Positions 38,463 to 46,935 of a stretch of 64,000 nt of DNA are shown piece by piece (positions within the stretch are counted from its first letter, which is position 1; every line of letters begins with the position of its first letter). The position numbers were made by a program, and so were the translations under genes. Below the pieces are notes generated by a model. That model had not been told where the DNA came from. It saw only the letters and a program-made list of their open reading frames with translations, and did not search any database. The stretch is from Neorhizobium alkalisoli (GTDB lineage: Bacteria; Pseudomonadota; Alphaproteobacteria; Rhizobiales; Rhizobiaceae). The DNA lies in contig NZ_VIWP01000006.1 in the NCBI RefSeq assembly GCF_007829835.1, positions 124,001 to 188,000 of the forward strand. The letters are read 5' to 3'.

Positions 38463-39200
38463 TCAGGTGACGAGGCCGAGCCGGAAGGCCATGGCGACAA
38501 CGTGCTGGCGGTTCTTGGCGCTGAGCTTTTCCTGCAGGCCGTTGATGTACCAGTCGACGGTGTGGCTGGAAATGTCGAGCGTGCGGGCGATCTCGTTCGA
38601 GGTCAGGCCATCGGCGAGAAGACCGATGACTTCCATCTCCCGTCGTGTCAGCTGAGTATCGAGCTTGGCGGTCTGTTCGAGCGCCTCCGCTTCGCCGCGC
38701 AATTCCAGATAACGCCAAAAGACGCGCTTGGCCGCTGCATCGAACAGTGCACATTCGCTCGGCGAGAGATCGACCGGCCGGCCGCTGATCGTCACGCTTC
38801 CCAGCACGCCGTTGCGGCCATGCACCGGAAACAGGTAACCGTCGTCCAGCCCATGCCGCGCGGCTTCCTGCATCATCCGTTCCATGCGCTGGCGATGCGG
38901 ATCGCCCTGAAAGGCCTGCAAAGCCTCACGCCAGCGAAACGGCCTTTGCGCCATTCCCAGCATCCGGACGGTCGGATCGATCAGGACATATTTGCGGGCC
39001 TTGTAGACGTCCATCCAGCCTTCCGGCCAGCGTCCCGCAATCATGCTGTTATCCGGCTCCTGGTGGCGTTTGCGCAGCATGACGGAATAGAATGAGAAAC
39101 CGTAGGCTTTCAGCAGTGATTCAAGATTGGCGGTAACATCTTCTTCCGTTCTCGCCTCCCCGACCAGAACCAGAAGCTGTACAATCAACTGGATGTTCAA
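38463..39200 (-). CDS. LuxR-family quorum-sensing type regulator (solo)
   Basis: A 245-residue protein with an N-terminal autoinducer-binding domain and a C-terminal LuxR helix-turn-helix (LTRREMEVIGLLADGLTSNEIARTL). The ligand-pocket residues Trp62, Tyr66, Asp75 and Trp90 have the spacing of TraR Trp57, Tyr61, Asp70 and Trp85, so it probably still binds an acyl-homoserine lactone. No luxI homologue is in the window. A TTG at 39200 with AGGGGA upstream is the likely start. It may influence the downstream pyc or the divergent chvA. Confidence 0.88.
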   Translation of the reverse strand: MNIQLIVQLLVLVGEARTEEDVTANLESLLKAYGFSFYSVMLRKRHQEPDNSMIAGRWPEGWMDVYKARKYVLIDPTVRMLGMAQRPFRWREALQAFQGDPHRQRMERMMQEAARHGLDDGYLFPVHGRNGVLGSVTISGRPVDLSPSECALFDAAAKRVFWRYLELRGEAEALEQTAKLDTQLTRREMEVIGLLADGLTSNEIARTLDISSHTVDWYINGLQEKLSAKNRQHVVAMAFRLGLVT

Positions 39201-39500
39201 ATTTTTCCCCTAGCCCGCCTTGGCGACAGGCATATTTTACATTTGGGTTTTGCTCAAATGCTCTTCTATAATCGATTAGCATAACCATCATTCGCTCGGC
39301 GTACATGGCGAAATCTAGGTATTGACGTTTCAAAAAAGTACTTGCCGTGTTTGATCCTGCGGCAAATGCGGGGCCTTGCCCTTGCCGGAACATTTCTGGC
39401 AAAGAAATGTTCATGCGATTTCCGTCTCGGATTTGCCGTTCTTGTCGATAAGGCTTTCCGCCTGTCGTTTCATGCGTTCCATCAAAGGGGGTTGCCCGCG
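39201..39500. other. Gene-free region between LuxR solo and chvA
   Basis: Three hundred bases separate two divergent genes. A perfect palindrome TAATCGATTA is at 39269-39278, possibly an operator. No other open frame is credible. Confidence 0.4.
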
Positions 39501-41276
39501 TTGACGCTATTCCAGATTTACGCCCGGGCTCTGAAATATCTGGCGAAAAATCGCTGGCGCGTTGGCGCCGTCGTCGTCGCCAACATTATTCTTGCTGTCA
39601 TCACCATTGCGGAGCCGGTTCTTTTCGGCCGGATCATAGATGCCATGTCATCGGGTGGCAACGTCACCAACTGGCTTCTCGCCTGGGCAGGTTTTGGCGT
39701 CTTCAACACGATCGCCTATGTTCTCGTCGCCCGCGAGGCCGACCGGCTGGCGCATGGCCGCCGCGCCTCGCTTCTGACGGAAGCTTTTGGCCGCATCATT
39801 TCCATGCCGCTTGCCTGGCATCACCAGCGCGGCACGTCGAATGCGCTGCATACCCTGCTGCGCGCTGCCGAAAGCCTGTTCACCCTCTGGCTGGAATTCA
39901 TGCGCACGCATCTGGCGACGGCCGTCGCGATCGTGCTTCTCGTGCCGACCGCGATCTCGATGGACTGGCGGCTCTCGATCGTGCTGCTCGTGCTCAGCAT
40001 CGTCTACTGGATCATCGGCGTCACGGTCATGAACCGGACCAAGGAAGGCCAGGCTTCCGTCGAGAACCATTATCACACGGTGTTCTCGCATGTGAGCGAT
40101 AGCATCAGCAACGTCTCGGTGCTGCATAGCTACAATCGCATCGAGGCCGAGACGCTGGCGCTCAAGGACTATACCAAGGACCTGCTTGCGGCCCAGTATC
40201 CGGTTCTCGACTGGTGGGCGCTTGCCGGCGCTCTCAACCGCACCGCCTCGACCGTTTCCATGGGCGTCATTCTCGTCATCGGCACGATGCTGGTGCAGCA
40301 GGGCCAGATCCGCGTCGGTGACGTGGTCGCCTTTATCGGCTTCGCCAACCTGTTGATCGGCCGCCTCGATCTTCTGCGCCAGTTCTCCACCCAGATTTTT
40401 GAGGCGCGCGCCAAGCTCGAGGACTTCTTCATCCTTGAGGACTCGGTTGAAGAACGCACCGAGCCGGCCGATGCGAAGGAACTCGGTGCCGTCAGTGGCC
40501 AGGTGGAATTCCGCGACGTGTCCTTCGGTTTCGCCAATACCAGCCAGGGTGTGCACCACGTCTCGTTTACCGCAAAGGCCGGCGAGACGGTTGCCATCGT
40601 CGGCCCGACCGGTGCCGGCAAGACGACGCTCATCAACCTCCTGCAGCGTGTCTACGATCCGCAGGAAGGCAAGATCCTCGTCGACGGCACGGATATTTCG
40701 ACGGTGACCCGCAAGTCGCTGCGCCACTCGATCGCCACCGTCTTCCAGGATGCCGGCCTGCTCAACCGCTCGATCAGCGAAAACATCCGTCTCGGCCGCG
40801 AAGGCGCCACCGACGAGGAAGTGTCGCGGGCGGCGGAAGCGGCTGCTGCCGCGGAATTCATCGAGGACCGGCTGAACGGTTACCAGACGGCAGTCGGTGA
40901 GCGTGGCAACCGTCTGTCCGGCGGCGAACGCCAGCGTATCGCGATTGCCCGCGCCATCCTCAAGAACGCGCCGATCCTCGTGCTCGACGAGGCGACCAGC
41001 GCGCTCGATGTCGAGACCGAAGCACGCGTCAAGGCGGCGATCGACAAGCTGCGCCAGGACCGCACGACATTCATCATCGCGCACCGCCTGTCGACCATCC
41101 GCGACGCCAACAAGGTGATCTTCCTCGAAAACGGCCGGATTTCCGAAATGGGCAGCTATGACGAACTCAGCCACAAGGGTGGCCGTTTCACGTCGCTGCT
41201 CAAGGCAAGCGGCATCGTCACCGACGAAGACGAAAAGGCGCTGCCTGCGCCTGAGGTATCACCGCAGCAGGTCTGA
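39501..41276 (+). CDS. chvA: Cyclic beta-1,2-glucan ABC exporter (ChvA/NdvA)
   Basis: A 591-residue half-ABC transporter that exports cyclic beta-1,2-glucan to the periplasm. Six membrane helices lie in residues 1-310; the ATPase has Walker A GPTGAGKTT (about 368) and signature LSGGERQRIAIARAI (about 472). The N-terminus TLFQIYARALKYLAKNRWRV is characteristic of ChvA/NdvA. A TTG at 39501 is the start, with GGGGG nine bases upstream; no ATG fits. Rhizobiaceae need it for attachment, nodulation and low-osmolarity growth. Confidence 0.95.
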   Translation: MTLFQIYARALKYLAKNRWRVGAVVVANIILAVITIAEPVLFGRIIDAMSSGGNVTNWLLAWAGFGVFNTIAYVLVAREADRLAHGRRASLLTEAFGRIISMPLAWHHQRGTSNALHTLLRAAESLFTLWLEFMRTHLATAVAIVLLVPTAISMDWRLSIVLLVLSIVYWIIGVTVMNRTKEGQASVENHYHTVFSHVSDSISNVSVLHSYNRIEAETLALKDYTKDLLAAQYPVLDWWALAGALNRTASTVSMGVILVIGTMLVQQGQIRVGDVVAFIGFANLLIGRLDLLRQFSTQIFEARAKLEDFFILEDSVEERTEPADAKELGAVSGQVEFRDVSFGFANTSQGVHHVSFTAKAGETVAIVGPTGAGKTTLINLLQRVYDPQEGKILVDGTDISTVTRKSLRHSIATVFQDAGLLNRSISENIRLGREGATDEEVSRAAEAAAAAEFIEDRLNGYQTAVGERGNRLSGGERQRIAIARAILKNAPILVLDEATSALDVETEARVKAAIDKLRQDRTTFIIAHRLSTIRDANKVIFLENGRISEMGSYDELSHKGGRFTSLLKASGIVTDEDEKALPAPEVSPQQV

Positions 41277-41300
41277 GCGTTATAAGAGCGTTTGACGTTG

Positions 41301-41336
41301 AAAGGCCCGTCCGGAGAAATCCGCACGGGCCTTTTC
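41301..41336 (+). terminator. Rho-independent terminator of chvA
   Basis: AAAGGCCCGT pairs with ACGGGCCTTT around an inner CGGA-gaaa-TCCG helix, followed by TCTTT. It lies 24 bases past chvA. Confidence 0.85.
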
Positions 41337-41386
41337 TTTGAACGCATTGGAAGTGTTGGAGATAATCGCCCGTCCGCCTGAAAAAC

Positions 41387-41842
41387 TCAGTTGAAGCGCG
41401 ATTGCATCGCGAGCGCCGCCTTGGCGAGGCCGGCGATATTGTCCCGAATGCGGGCTTCGATGATCCGGCCGACCTGCGGATATTCTTCCAGCAGGCGCTG
41501 GAACAGCGGGCGGCCGATCCTGAGCGTTTCCGCATCCTCCGCGGCAAGCGCCGTGAACTTGCGCTCGACCATGGTCACCAGTGCGAGCTCCGACAACAGC
41601 GTGCCGGGGCCGACGGTCTTTTCGATCTGCGACTTGCCGGTGCGGTCGGTGGAATAGAGGTCGAAACGACCCTTGGCGACGATGAAGGCGGATTCTGCCG
41701 GTGACTGCTGACGGAACAGTTCCTGGCCGGCTGCCGTCGAGCGCCGCTCAGCGCCGAACGCGATCAGCCGCAGCTGATCGGCGTCCAGTTCCCTGAAGAG
41801 CGGCACCTGCGAGAGGAGCCGGATATCATCGGTCAGTGCCAT
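41387..41842 (-). CDS. Cyclic nucleotide-binding domain protein without an output domain
   Basis: A 151-residue Crp/Fnr-type cyclic-nucleotide-binding beta-barrel (PLFRELDADQLRLIAFGAERR to GPGTLLSELALVTMVERKFTALAAEDAETL) with a short C-terminal helix and no helix-turn-helix. The phosphate-binding cassette region is GTLLSELALV, so binding of a nucleotide is plausible but not certain. It starts 22 bases after the stop of the CenR-type gene, so the two are very likely co-transcribed and may act together. Confidence 0.87.
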   Translation of the reverse strand: MALTDDIRLLSQVPLFRELDADQLRLIAFGAERRSTAAGQELFRQQSPAESAFIVAKGRFDLYSTDRTGKSQIEKTVGPGTLLSELALVTMVERKFTALAAEDAETLRIGRPLFQRLLEEYPQVGRIIEARIRDNIAGLAKAALAMQSRFN

Positions 41843-41864
41843 CGTCGTATATCAGTTGCCGTGT

Positions 41865-42545
41865 TCAGGGGACGATCTTGTAGCCGCCGTTTTCGGTCAC
41901 AAGGATCTCGGCATTGGACGGATCCCGCTCGATCTTCTGACGCAGGCGGTAGACATGGGTTTCCAGCGTGTGGGTGGTGACGCCGGAATTGTAGCCCCAG
42001 ACTTCCTCGAGAAGCACGTCGCGCGTCACGACCTTCTGGCCGGCGCGGTAGAGATACCGGATGATCGCCGCTTCCTTTTCGGTGAGGCGTATCTTCTTGC
42101 CGTCGTCGGTCGTCAGCAGCTTCTGGCTCGGCTTGAACAGATAGGGACCGACAGTGAAGGTCGCGTCCTCGCTCTGCTCGTACTGGCGCAGCTGGGCGCG
42201 GATACGGGCAAGCAGAACGGCGAAGCGGAAAGGCTTCGTCACATAGTCGTTGGCGCCGGCTTCGAGGCCCAAAATCGTGTCGGAATCGGTGTCATGGCCG
42301 GTCAACATGATGATCGGCGCCTTGAAGCCGTTCTTGCGCAGGAGTTTGACCGCCTCGCGGCCATCCATGTCCGGCAGGCCGACATCCATGATCAGAAGGT
42401 CGATCTGGGCCGCCTTGGCAGTTGCCATCGCCTTGGCGGCATTGGCTTCCTGCATGATGGAGAATTCTTCGTAGAAACCCAGCTGCTCCACGAGCGTCTC
42501 GCGCAGGTCGTCGTCGTCATCCACCAGCAGTATCGTTCGCGCCAT
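41865..42545 (-). CDS. cenR: OmpR-family response regulator, CenR type
   Basis: A 226-residue response regulator. The receiver has acidic residues DDDDD near residue 9 and the phospho-acceptor Asp in LLIMDVGLPDMDG; Lys is in DYVTKPFRF. The winged helix ends TLETHVYRLRQKIERDPSNAE. Sequence is close to CenR, the essential cell-envelope regulator of Caulobacter and rhizobia, but its kinase is not adjacent. The CNB-domain gene follows 22 bases later. Confidence 0.88.
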   Translation of the reverse strand: MARTILLVDDDDDLRETLVEQLGFYEEFSIMQEANAAKAMATAKAAQIDLLIMDVGLPDMDGREAVKLLRKNGFKAPIIMLTGHDTDSDTILGLEAGANDYVTKPFRFAVLLARIRAQLRQYEQSEDATFTVGPYLFKPSQKLLTTDDGKKIRLTEKEAAIIRYLYRAGQKVVTRDVLLEEVWGYNSGVTTHTLETHVYRLRQKIERDPSNAEILVTENGGYKIVP

Positions 42546-42659
42546 GCGTTTTCTTGCCTTTTCTGGGTCCGCAGGATTGTCTGCGGGCTCTTCGATCTAA
42601 GTCGTTACGTGATATGAATTCAAATGAATTCATATTCAAAGCAAAATGATGTGAGGAAA

Positions 42660-43211
42660 ATGCAGCCTTTTCGCGATCAGAAGCACAGAAAAGTGTCAGT
42701 TCTGACCGTCAGGAGCGCGCCCAGGGATCGAAAACGGGCACTCGTCTCTCTCGGTGGCATCACCGTACCGGCTGCGATCGGGCGATCGGGAACTACCCCG
42801 TTCAAGCGGGAAGGGGACGGTGCGACGCCGATCGCGCCGATGCGCATCCTCTCCGGCTTCGTGCGCGGCGAACGTGTCTCGCTGCCGCCGACGCGGCTGC
42901 CGATGCGGCGGATCGGCAAGGACATGCTCTGGTGCGACGAGCCGCGGCATCCGGCCTATAACCGCCTGGTCAAGGCGCCGTTTCGTCCGAGCCATGAGGA
43001 GATGATGCGAGCGGACGGGCTCTACGACATCTGCCTCGTGCTGGATTGGAATATTTCATCCAGAAAGAGATATGGCGGATCAGCGATCTTCTTTCACCTG
43101 ATCAAGCCGGGATATCAGCCGACGGCGGGATGCGTGGCGGTCAGCCTGCGGGATATGCAGAGGCTGCTGCGGGTGATGCGGCCGGGGATGGTGGTGAAGG
43201 TTTTAGGGTAG
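42660..43211 (+). CDS. L,D-transpeptidase (YkuD domain) family protein
   Basis: A 183-residue protein with a YkuD domain. The catalytic region GSAIFFHLIKPGYQPTAGC has the motif His and the nucleophilic Cys, though with TAG in place of the usual S-x-G before Cys. No signal peptide or anchor is obvious. It may cross-link peptidoglycan 3-3 or act in the cytoplasm. The ATG at 42660 follows GAGG; an upstream ATG at 42624 is possible. A palindromic repeat lies 17 bases downstream. Confidence 0.82.
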   Translation: MQPFRDQKHRKVSVLTVRSAPRDRKRALVSLGGITVPAAIGRSGTTPFKREGDGATPIAPMRILSGFVRGERVSLPPTRLPMRRIGKDMLWCDEPRHPAYNRLVKAPFRPSHEEMMRADGLYDICLVLDWNISSRKRYGGSAIFFHLIKPGYQPTAGCVAVSLRDMQRLLRVMRPGMVVKVLG

Positions 43212-43227
43212 GAGAGGTTGGCGATAT

Positions 43228-43394
43228 GCCCCTCACCCTAACCCTCTCCCCGTAAACGGGGCGAGGGGACTTGCCCCGCTTTGGGCATGGAGAGTGCGGC
43301 AAATGTCCTTCTCCCCGTCAGAACGGGGAGAAGGTGCCCGGCAGGGCGGATGAGGGGCAATCAGACTCAAGCGGTAGCCGGATGAGGGGCTACC
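43228..43394. repeat. Rhizobial palindromic mosaic repeat (copy 2, CCCCTCACCCTA family)
   Basis: Starts CCCCTCACCCTAACCCTCTCC and ends GGATGAGGGGC, the boundaries of the element at 5795-5954. Two palindromes are present (CCTCTCCCCGTaaACGGGGCGAGG and CTTCTCCCCGT-CAGA-ACGGGGAGAAG). Its right end is duplicated, with two GGATGAGGGGC units 40 bases apart. It lies between an L,D-transpeptidase gene and leuC. Confidence 0.8.
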
Positions 43395-43415
43395 GCGATC
43401 GATGAGCTCAGAAGC

Positions 43416-44825
43416 TTACTTCCACTCGCGGATATCGACGAAGTGCCCGGCAACCGCCGCCGCTGCGGCCATGGCCGGCGAGACCAGATGCGTGCGGCCC
43501 TTGTGGCCCTGGCGGCCCTCGAAATTGCGGTTCGAGGTCGAGGCGCAGCGCTCGTAAGGGTTCAGGCGGTCGTCGTTCATGGCAAGGCACATGGAGCAGC
43601 CCGGCTCGCGCCAGTCGAAACCGGCATCCTTGAAGATCTTGTCCAGACCTTCTGCCTCCGCCATTTCCTTGACGATGCCGGAGCCCGGAACGACCATGGC
43701 GTTGACGGTCGAGGCGACCTTCTTGCCTTCGATCATCTTGGCGGCGGCGCGCAGATCCTCGATACGGCCATTGGTGCAGGAGCCGATGAAGACGCGGTCG
43801 ATCGCGATGTCGGTCATCTTCGTGCCCGGCTTCAGGCCCATATAATCGAGCGCACGCCATTTCGAGGAACGCTTGTTGTCGTCCTTGATGTCGTCCGGGT
43901 TCGGCACGGTGCCTTCGATGGTCGTGACGTCTTCCGGCGAAGAGCCCCAGGAGACGATCGGCGGCAGGTTGGCGGCGTCGAGCACGACGACCTTGTCGTA
44001 ATGAGCGCCTTCTTCCGTGAACAGCGTCTTCCAGTATTCGACCGCCATATCCCAGGCCTTGCCCTTGGGGGCGCGCGGCTTGTCCTTGATATAGGCGAAG
44101 GTGGTTTCGTCCGGCGCGATCAGGCCGGCGCGGGCGCCGCCTTCGATCGTCATGTTGCAGACGGTCATGCGGCCTTCCATCGACAGCGACCGGATTGCCT
44201 CGCCGGCGAACTCGATGACATGGCCGGTACCGCCGGCCGTGCCGATCTCGCCGATGATCGCCAGAATGACGTCCTTGCCGGTCACGCCTTCCGGCAGCTT
44301 GCCATCGACACGCACCAGCATGTTCTTGGCCTTTTTCTGCGGCAGCGTCTGGGTGGCCAGAACATGCTCGACCTCGGACGTGCCGATGCCATGCGCCAGC
44401 GAACCGAAGGCGCCATGGGTCGAGGTGTGGCTGTCGCCGCAGACGATCGTCATGCCGGGCAGGGTAAAGCCCTGTTCGGGACCGACGATATGGACGATGC
44501 CCTGGCGAACGTCGCTCTCGTTATAATATTCGAGGCCGAAATCCTTGGCGTTCTCGGCCAGCGTCTCGACCTGGATGCGGCTTTCCTCGTTCTTGATGCC
44601 GAGATGGCGATCCGGCGAGGTCGGAACGTTATGGTCAACGACAGCCAGCGTCTTTTCAGGCGCGCGCACCTTGCGGCCGGCCAGGCGCAGGCCTTCGAAA
44701 GCCTGCGGCGACGTCACTTCGTGAACCAGGTGGCGGTCGATATAGAGAAGACAGATGCCGTTCTCATCAGTGGAGACGACGTGGTCGTCCCAGATCTTGT
44801 CATACAGGGTACGGGGTGCGCTCAT
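43416..44825 (-). CDS. leuC: 3-isopropylmalate dehydratase large subunit
   Basis: A 469-residue aconitase-type enzyme of leucine synthesis. The [4Fe-4S] ligands are Cys350, Cys410 and Cys413 (SCTNGR and GCSMC). The active-site motif CGDSHTSTHGAFGSLAHGIG is intact. The ATG at 44825 gives the standard N-terminus SAPRTLYDKIWDDH. Its partner leuD is not adjacent. A 19-base palindrome lies about 215 bases upstream over a candidate promoter. Confidence 0.96.
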   Translation of the reverse strand: MSAPRTLYDKIWDDHVVSTDENGICLLYIDRHLVHEVTSPQAFEGLRLAGRKVRAPEKTLAVVDHNVPTSPDRHLGIKNEESRIQVETLAENAKDFGLEYYNESDVRQGIVHIVGPEQGFTLPGMTIVCGDSHTSTHGAFGSLAHGIGTSEVEHVLATQTLPQKKAKNMLVRVDGKLPEGVTGKDVILAIIGEIGTAGGTGHVIEFAGEAIRSLSMEGRMTVCNMTIEGGARAGLIAPDETTFAYIKDKPRAPKGKAWDMAVEYWKTLFTEEGAHYDKVVVLDAANLPPIVSWGSSPEDVTTIEGTVPNPDDIKDDNKRSSKWRALDYMGLKPGTKMTDIAIDRVFIGSCTNGRIEDLRAAAKMIEGKKVASTVNAMVVPGSGIVKEMAEAEGLDKIFKDAGFDWREPGCSMCLAMNDDRLNPYERCASTSNRNFEGRQGHKGRTHLVSPAMAAAAAVAGHFVDIREWK

Positions 44826-45150
44826 GGCTGCCATCCATTTGAACAGGGAATATGGGAACAAAGATTATGAGCGGCGTTGGACGCCGCGCCGGGCATGTCG
44901 GCCCGGTCAGCTAAGTCGGCTGCTAAGCGCTCCGGATACGCGCGCGAAAAAGCGTGCCGGCAGACGCTTGTGGTCCTGCAGCACGACAATCTGTTTCGCG
45001 AGGCATCCGAATTTCGATCCCATGGGCGTTCATATAGCATTTGCCGATCAAATCGGCAATGTGCAGATGGGCACACATCTGTCGTCTCTTTGTCATAAAG
45101 CCTTCGCGCAAACATGCTTGATCTGAGCCTCAAGAAAAGGGAGCCCAACC
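44826..45150. other. Intergenic region between leuC and ppk2
   Basis: Divergent genes, 325 bases. A candidate leuC promoter is present on the minus strand, TTGCCG-17-TATATG, and a perfect palindrome at 45041-45059 covers its -35 element. No leucine-rich leader peptide was found. Confidence 0.5.
45041..45059. promoter_or_regulatory. Candidate operator palindrome upstream of leuC
   Basis: TTGCCGAT-CAA-ATCGGCAA, a perfect 8-base inverted repeat with a 3-base centre. It overlaps the -35 and part of the spacer of the leuC promoter candidate, as a repressor site would. The cognate regulator is unknown. Confidence 0.5.
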
Positions 45151-46065
45151 ATGTCCGAACCCATCGAAGAACAGCTCAACCGCATCAAGAACGAAATCGC
45201 CGACAGTTTCGACGAAGAGCTGGAAATGCAGATGGAGGAAGATCGGCTGGACGAGCTGGTCGCCGAGGGCATGTCCGAGCCGGCGGAAGTGACGCTGGAA
45301 CGCCGCGTTTATTTCCGCGAGCTGTTTCGCCTCCAGCATGAGCTGGTGCGACTGCAGGATTGGGTCCAGTACAAGAAGCTGAAGGTCGTCATCCTGTTCG
45401 AAGGCCGTGACTCGGCCGGCAAGGGTGGTGCGATCAAGCGCGTCACCCAGCGTCTCAACCCTCGTGTCGCCCGCGTCGTGGCGCTGCCGGCGCCGACCGA
45501 GCGCGAGCGGAACCAGTGGTATTTCCAGCGCTATGTGCCGCATCTGCCGACCGCCGGCGAAATGGTGATGTTCGACCGTTCCTGGTACAACCGCGCCGGC
45601 GTCGAGCGCGTCATGGGCTTTGCTACGCCGGAACAGGTGGAAGAGTTCTTCCGCGACGTGCCGGAATTCGAGCGCATGCTGGTGCGCTCCGGCATCATTC
45701 TCCTGAAATACTGGTTCTCGATCACCGACGAGGAGCAGGAATTCCGCTTCAAGATGCGTATCCACGATCCGCTGAAACAGTGGAAGCTGTCGCCGATGGA
45801 CCTGCAGAGCCGCGTCCATTGGGAAGAATATACCAAGGCCAAGGAAGAGATGCTGCAGCGGACGCATATTCCGGAAGCGCCGTGGTGGGTCGTGCATGCG
45901 GTCGACAAGAAGCGCGCGCGCCTCAACATGATCGACCATCTGCTGAAGCAGGTGCCTTACGAAAACGTGCCGAAGGAAGCAATCGAACTGCCGGAACGCG
46001 TCCGTCATTCCGACTACACCCGGCACCCGGTTCCGCCGGAAATGCACGTGCCGGAAGTCTACTGA
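45151..46065 (+). CDS. ppk2: Polyphosphate kinase 2
   Basis: A 304-residue PPK2-family kinase that transfers phosphate between polyphosphate and nucleoside diphosphates. Walker A is FEGRDSAGKGG and the lid/Walker B region is MFDRSWYNRAGVERVMGF. An acidic N-terminal extension of about 40 residues precedes the kinase core. The size and single kinase domain fit PPK2 class I. ATG at 45151 follows AAGGGAG. It is divergent from leuC. Confidence 0.94.
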   Translation: MSEPIEEQLNRIKNEIADSFDEELEMQMEEDRLDELVAEGMSEPAEVTLERRVYFRELFRLQHELVRLQDWVQYKKLKVVILFEGRDSAGKGGAIKRVTQRLNPRVARVVALPAPTERERNQWYFQRYVPHLPTAGEMVMFDRSWYNRAGVERVMGFATPEQVEEFFRDVPEFERMLVRSGIILLKYWFSITDEEQEFRFKMRIHDPLKQWKLSPMDLQSRVHWEEYTKAKEEMLQRTHIPEAPWWVVHAVDKKRARLNMIDHLLKQVPYENVPKEAIELPERVRHSDYTRHPVPPEMHVPEVY

Positions 46066-46074
46066 TGCCTATCT

Positions 46075-46875
46075 TCAGCGCTCGGACCGCTTGCGCAGTG
46101 CCTGTTCGACACGGCGCAGCGCAAGCGACAGGCTGATCGTCAAGAGAAGATAGATATAGGCCGTGATCGAATAGGTCTCGAAAAAGCGGAAGGAACCGGC
46201 GGCATAGATCTTTGCCGCCTGGGTGATATCCATCACGCCGAGGACCGAGACGAGCGAAGAGTCCTTCACCATCGAGACGAAGTCGTTGGAGAGCGGCGGC
46301 AGGATCGTGCGCATCGCCTGTGGCAGGACGACGAGGCGAAAGCGCTGGAAGCGGTGCAGGCCGAGCGCCTTGGCCGCCTCGATCTGTCCCTCATCGACCG
46401 ACTGGAAGCCGGCGCGAAAAATTTCGGCGATGAAGGCGGCGTAACCGATCGTCAGCGCGATCACCGCCCGCCAGAGCAGCGAAACGTCGCGCACCTGCAG
46501 CGCCGAAAGCCAGCCGTTTTCGATCAGCGGCGAGAGCGCCCAGTTCCACAGGGCCACAAGGCCGGGTGCGCCGACAAAGGCGATGTAGAAGAGCAGGACG
46601 AGGATCGGGATGCCGCGGATCAGCTCGACGTAAAAGCGCGCCACCTGTCTCAGCACGATATTGCCGGAAAGGCCGGCAAGCGCGATCAGAAGTCCGAGCG
46701 CAGTTGCCAGGGTGAAGGCGGCAAGCGTCACGCCGATCGTGACGCCGATGCCCTTCACGACAACCAGAAAGACCTGGGTGTAGAGATCGTTGACGGCGAT
46801 AACCGCTGCCAGCGTCAGGGCGAGCAGGGCAAAAACCACCAGCCACCAGGGGAAATCCTGATGGTCAGCTGTCAT
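46075..46875 (-). CDS. Polar amino-acid ABC transporter, permease
   Basis: A 266-residue His/Glu/Gln/Arg/opine-type permease with about five to six membrane helices. The EAA loop is EAAKALGLHRFQRFRLVVLPQAM. The ATG at 46875 has a reasonable AGGG site; a GTG at 46929 right after the binding-protein stop would add 18 residues. It pairs with the binding protein just upstream; the ATPase is not adjacent and must be shared or elsewhere. Confidence 0.9.
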   Translation of the reverse strand: MTADHQDFPWWLVVFALLALTLAAVIAVNDLYTQVFLVVVKGIGVTIGVTLAAFTLATALGLLIALAGLSGNIVLRQVARFYVELIRGIPILVLLFYIAFVGAPGLVALWNWALSPLIENGWLSALQVRDVSLLWRAVIALTIGYAAFIAEIFRAGFQSVDEGQIEAAKALGLHRFQRFRLVVLPQAMRTILPPLSNDFVSMVKDSSLVSVLGVMDITQAAKIYAAGSFRFFETYSITAYIYLLLTISLSLALRRVEQALRKRSER

Positions 46876-46935
46876 CCTGCGGCCCTTTGACGGCGCGTGT
46901 TTCTCGTCTGCCTCGGGTTTGCCCTGCACCTTGGG

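Noticed and set aside
34969..38655. A 1228-codon open frame antisense to pyc
   Set aside because: It is the mirror of a highly conserved pyc gene in GC-rich DNA; it has no family motifs and the sense frame is complete.
38341..39500. A luxI synthase near the LuxR gene
   Set aside because: No acyl-homoserine-lactone synthase motif occurs in any frame near this locus.
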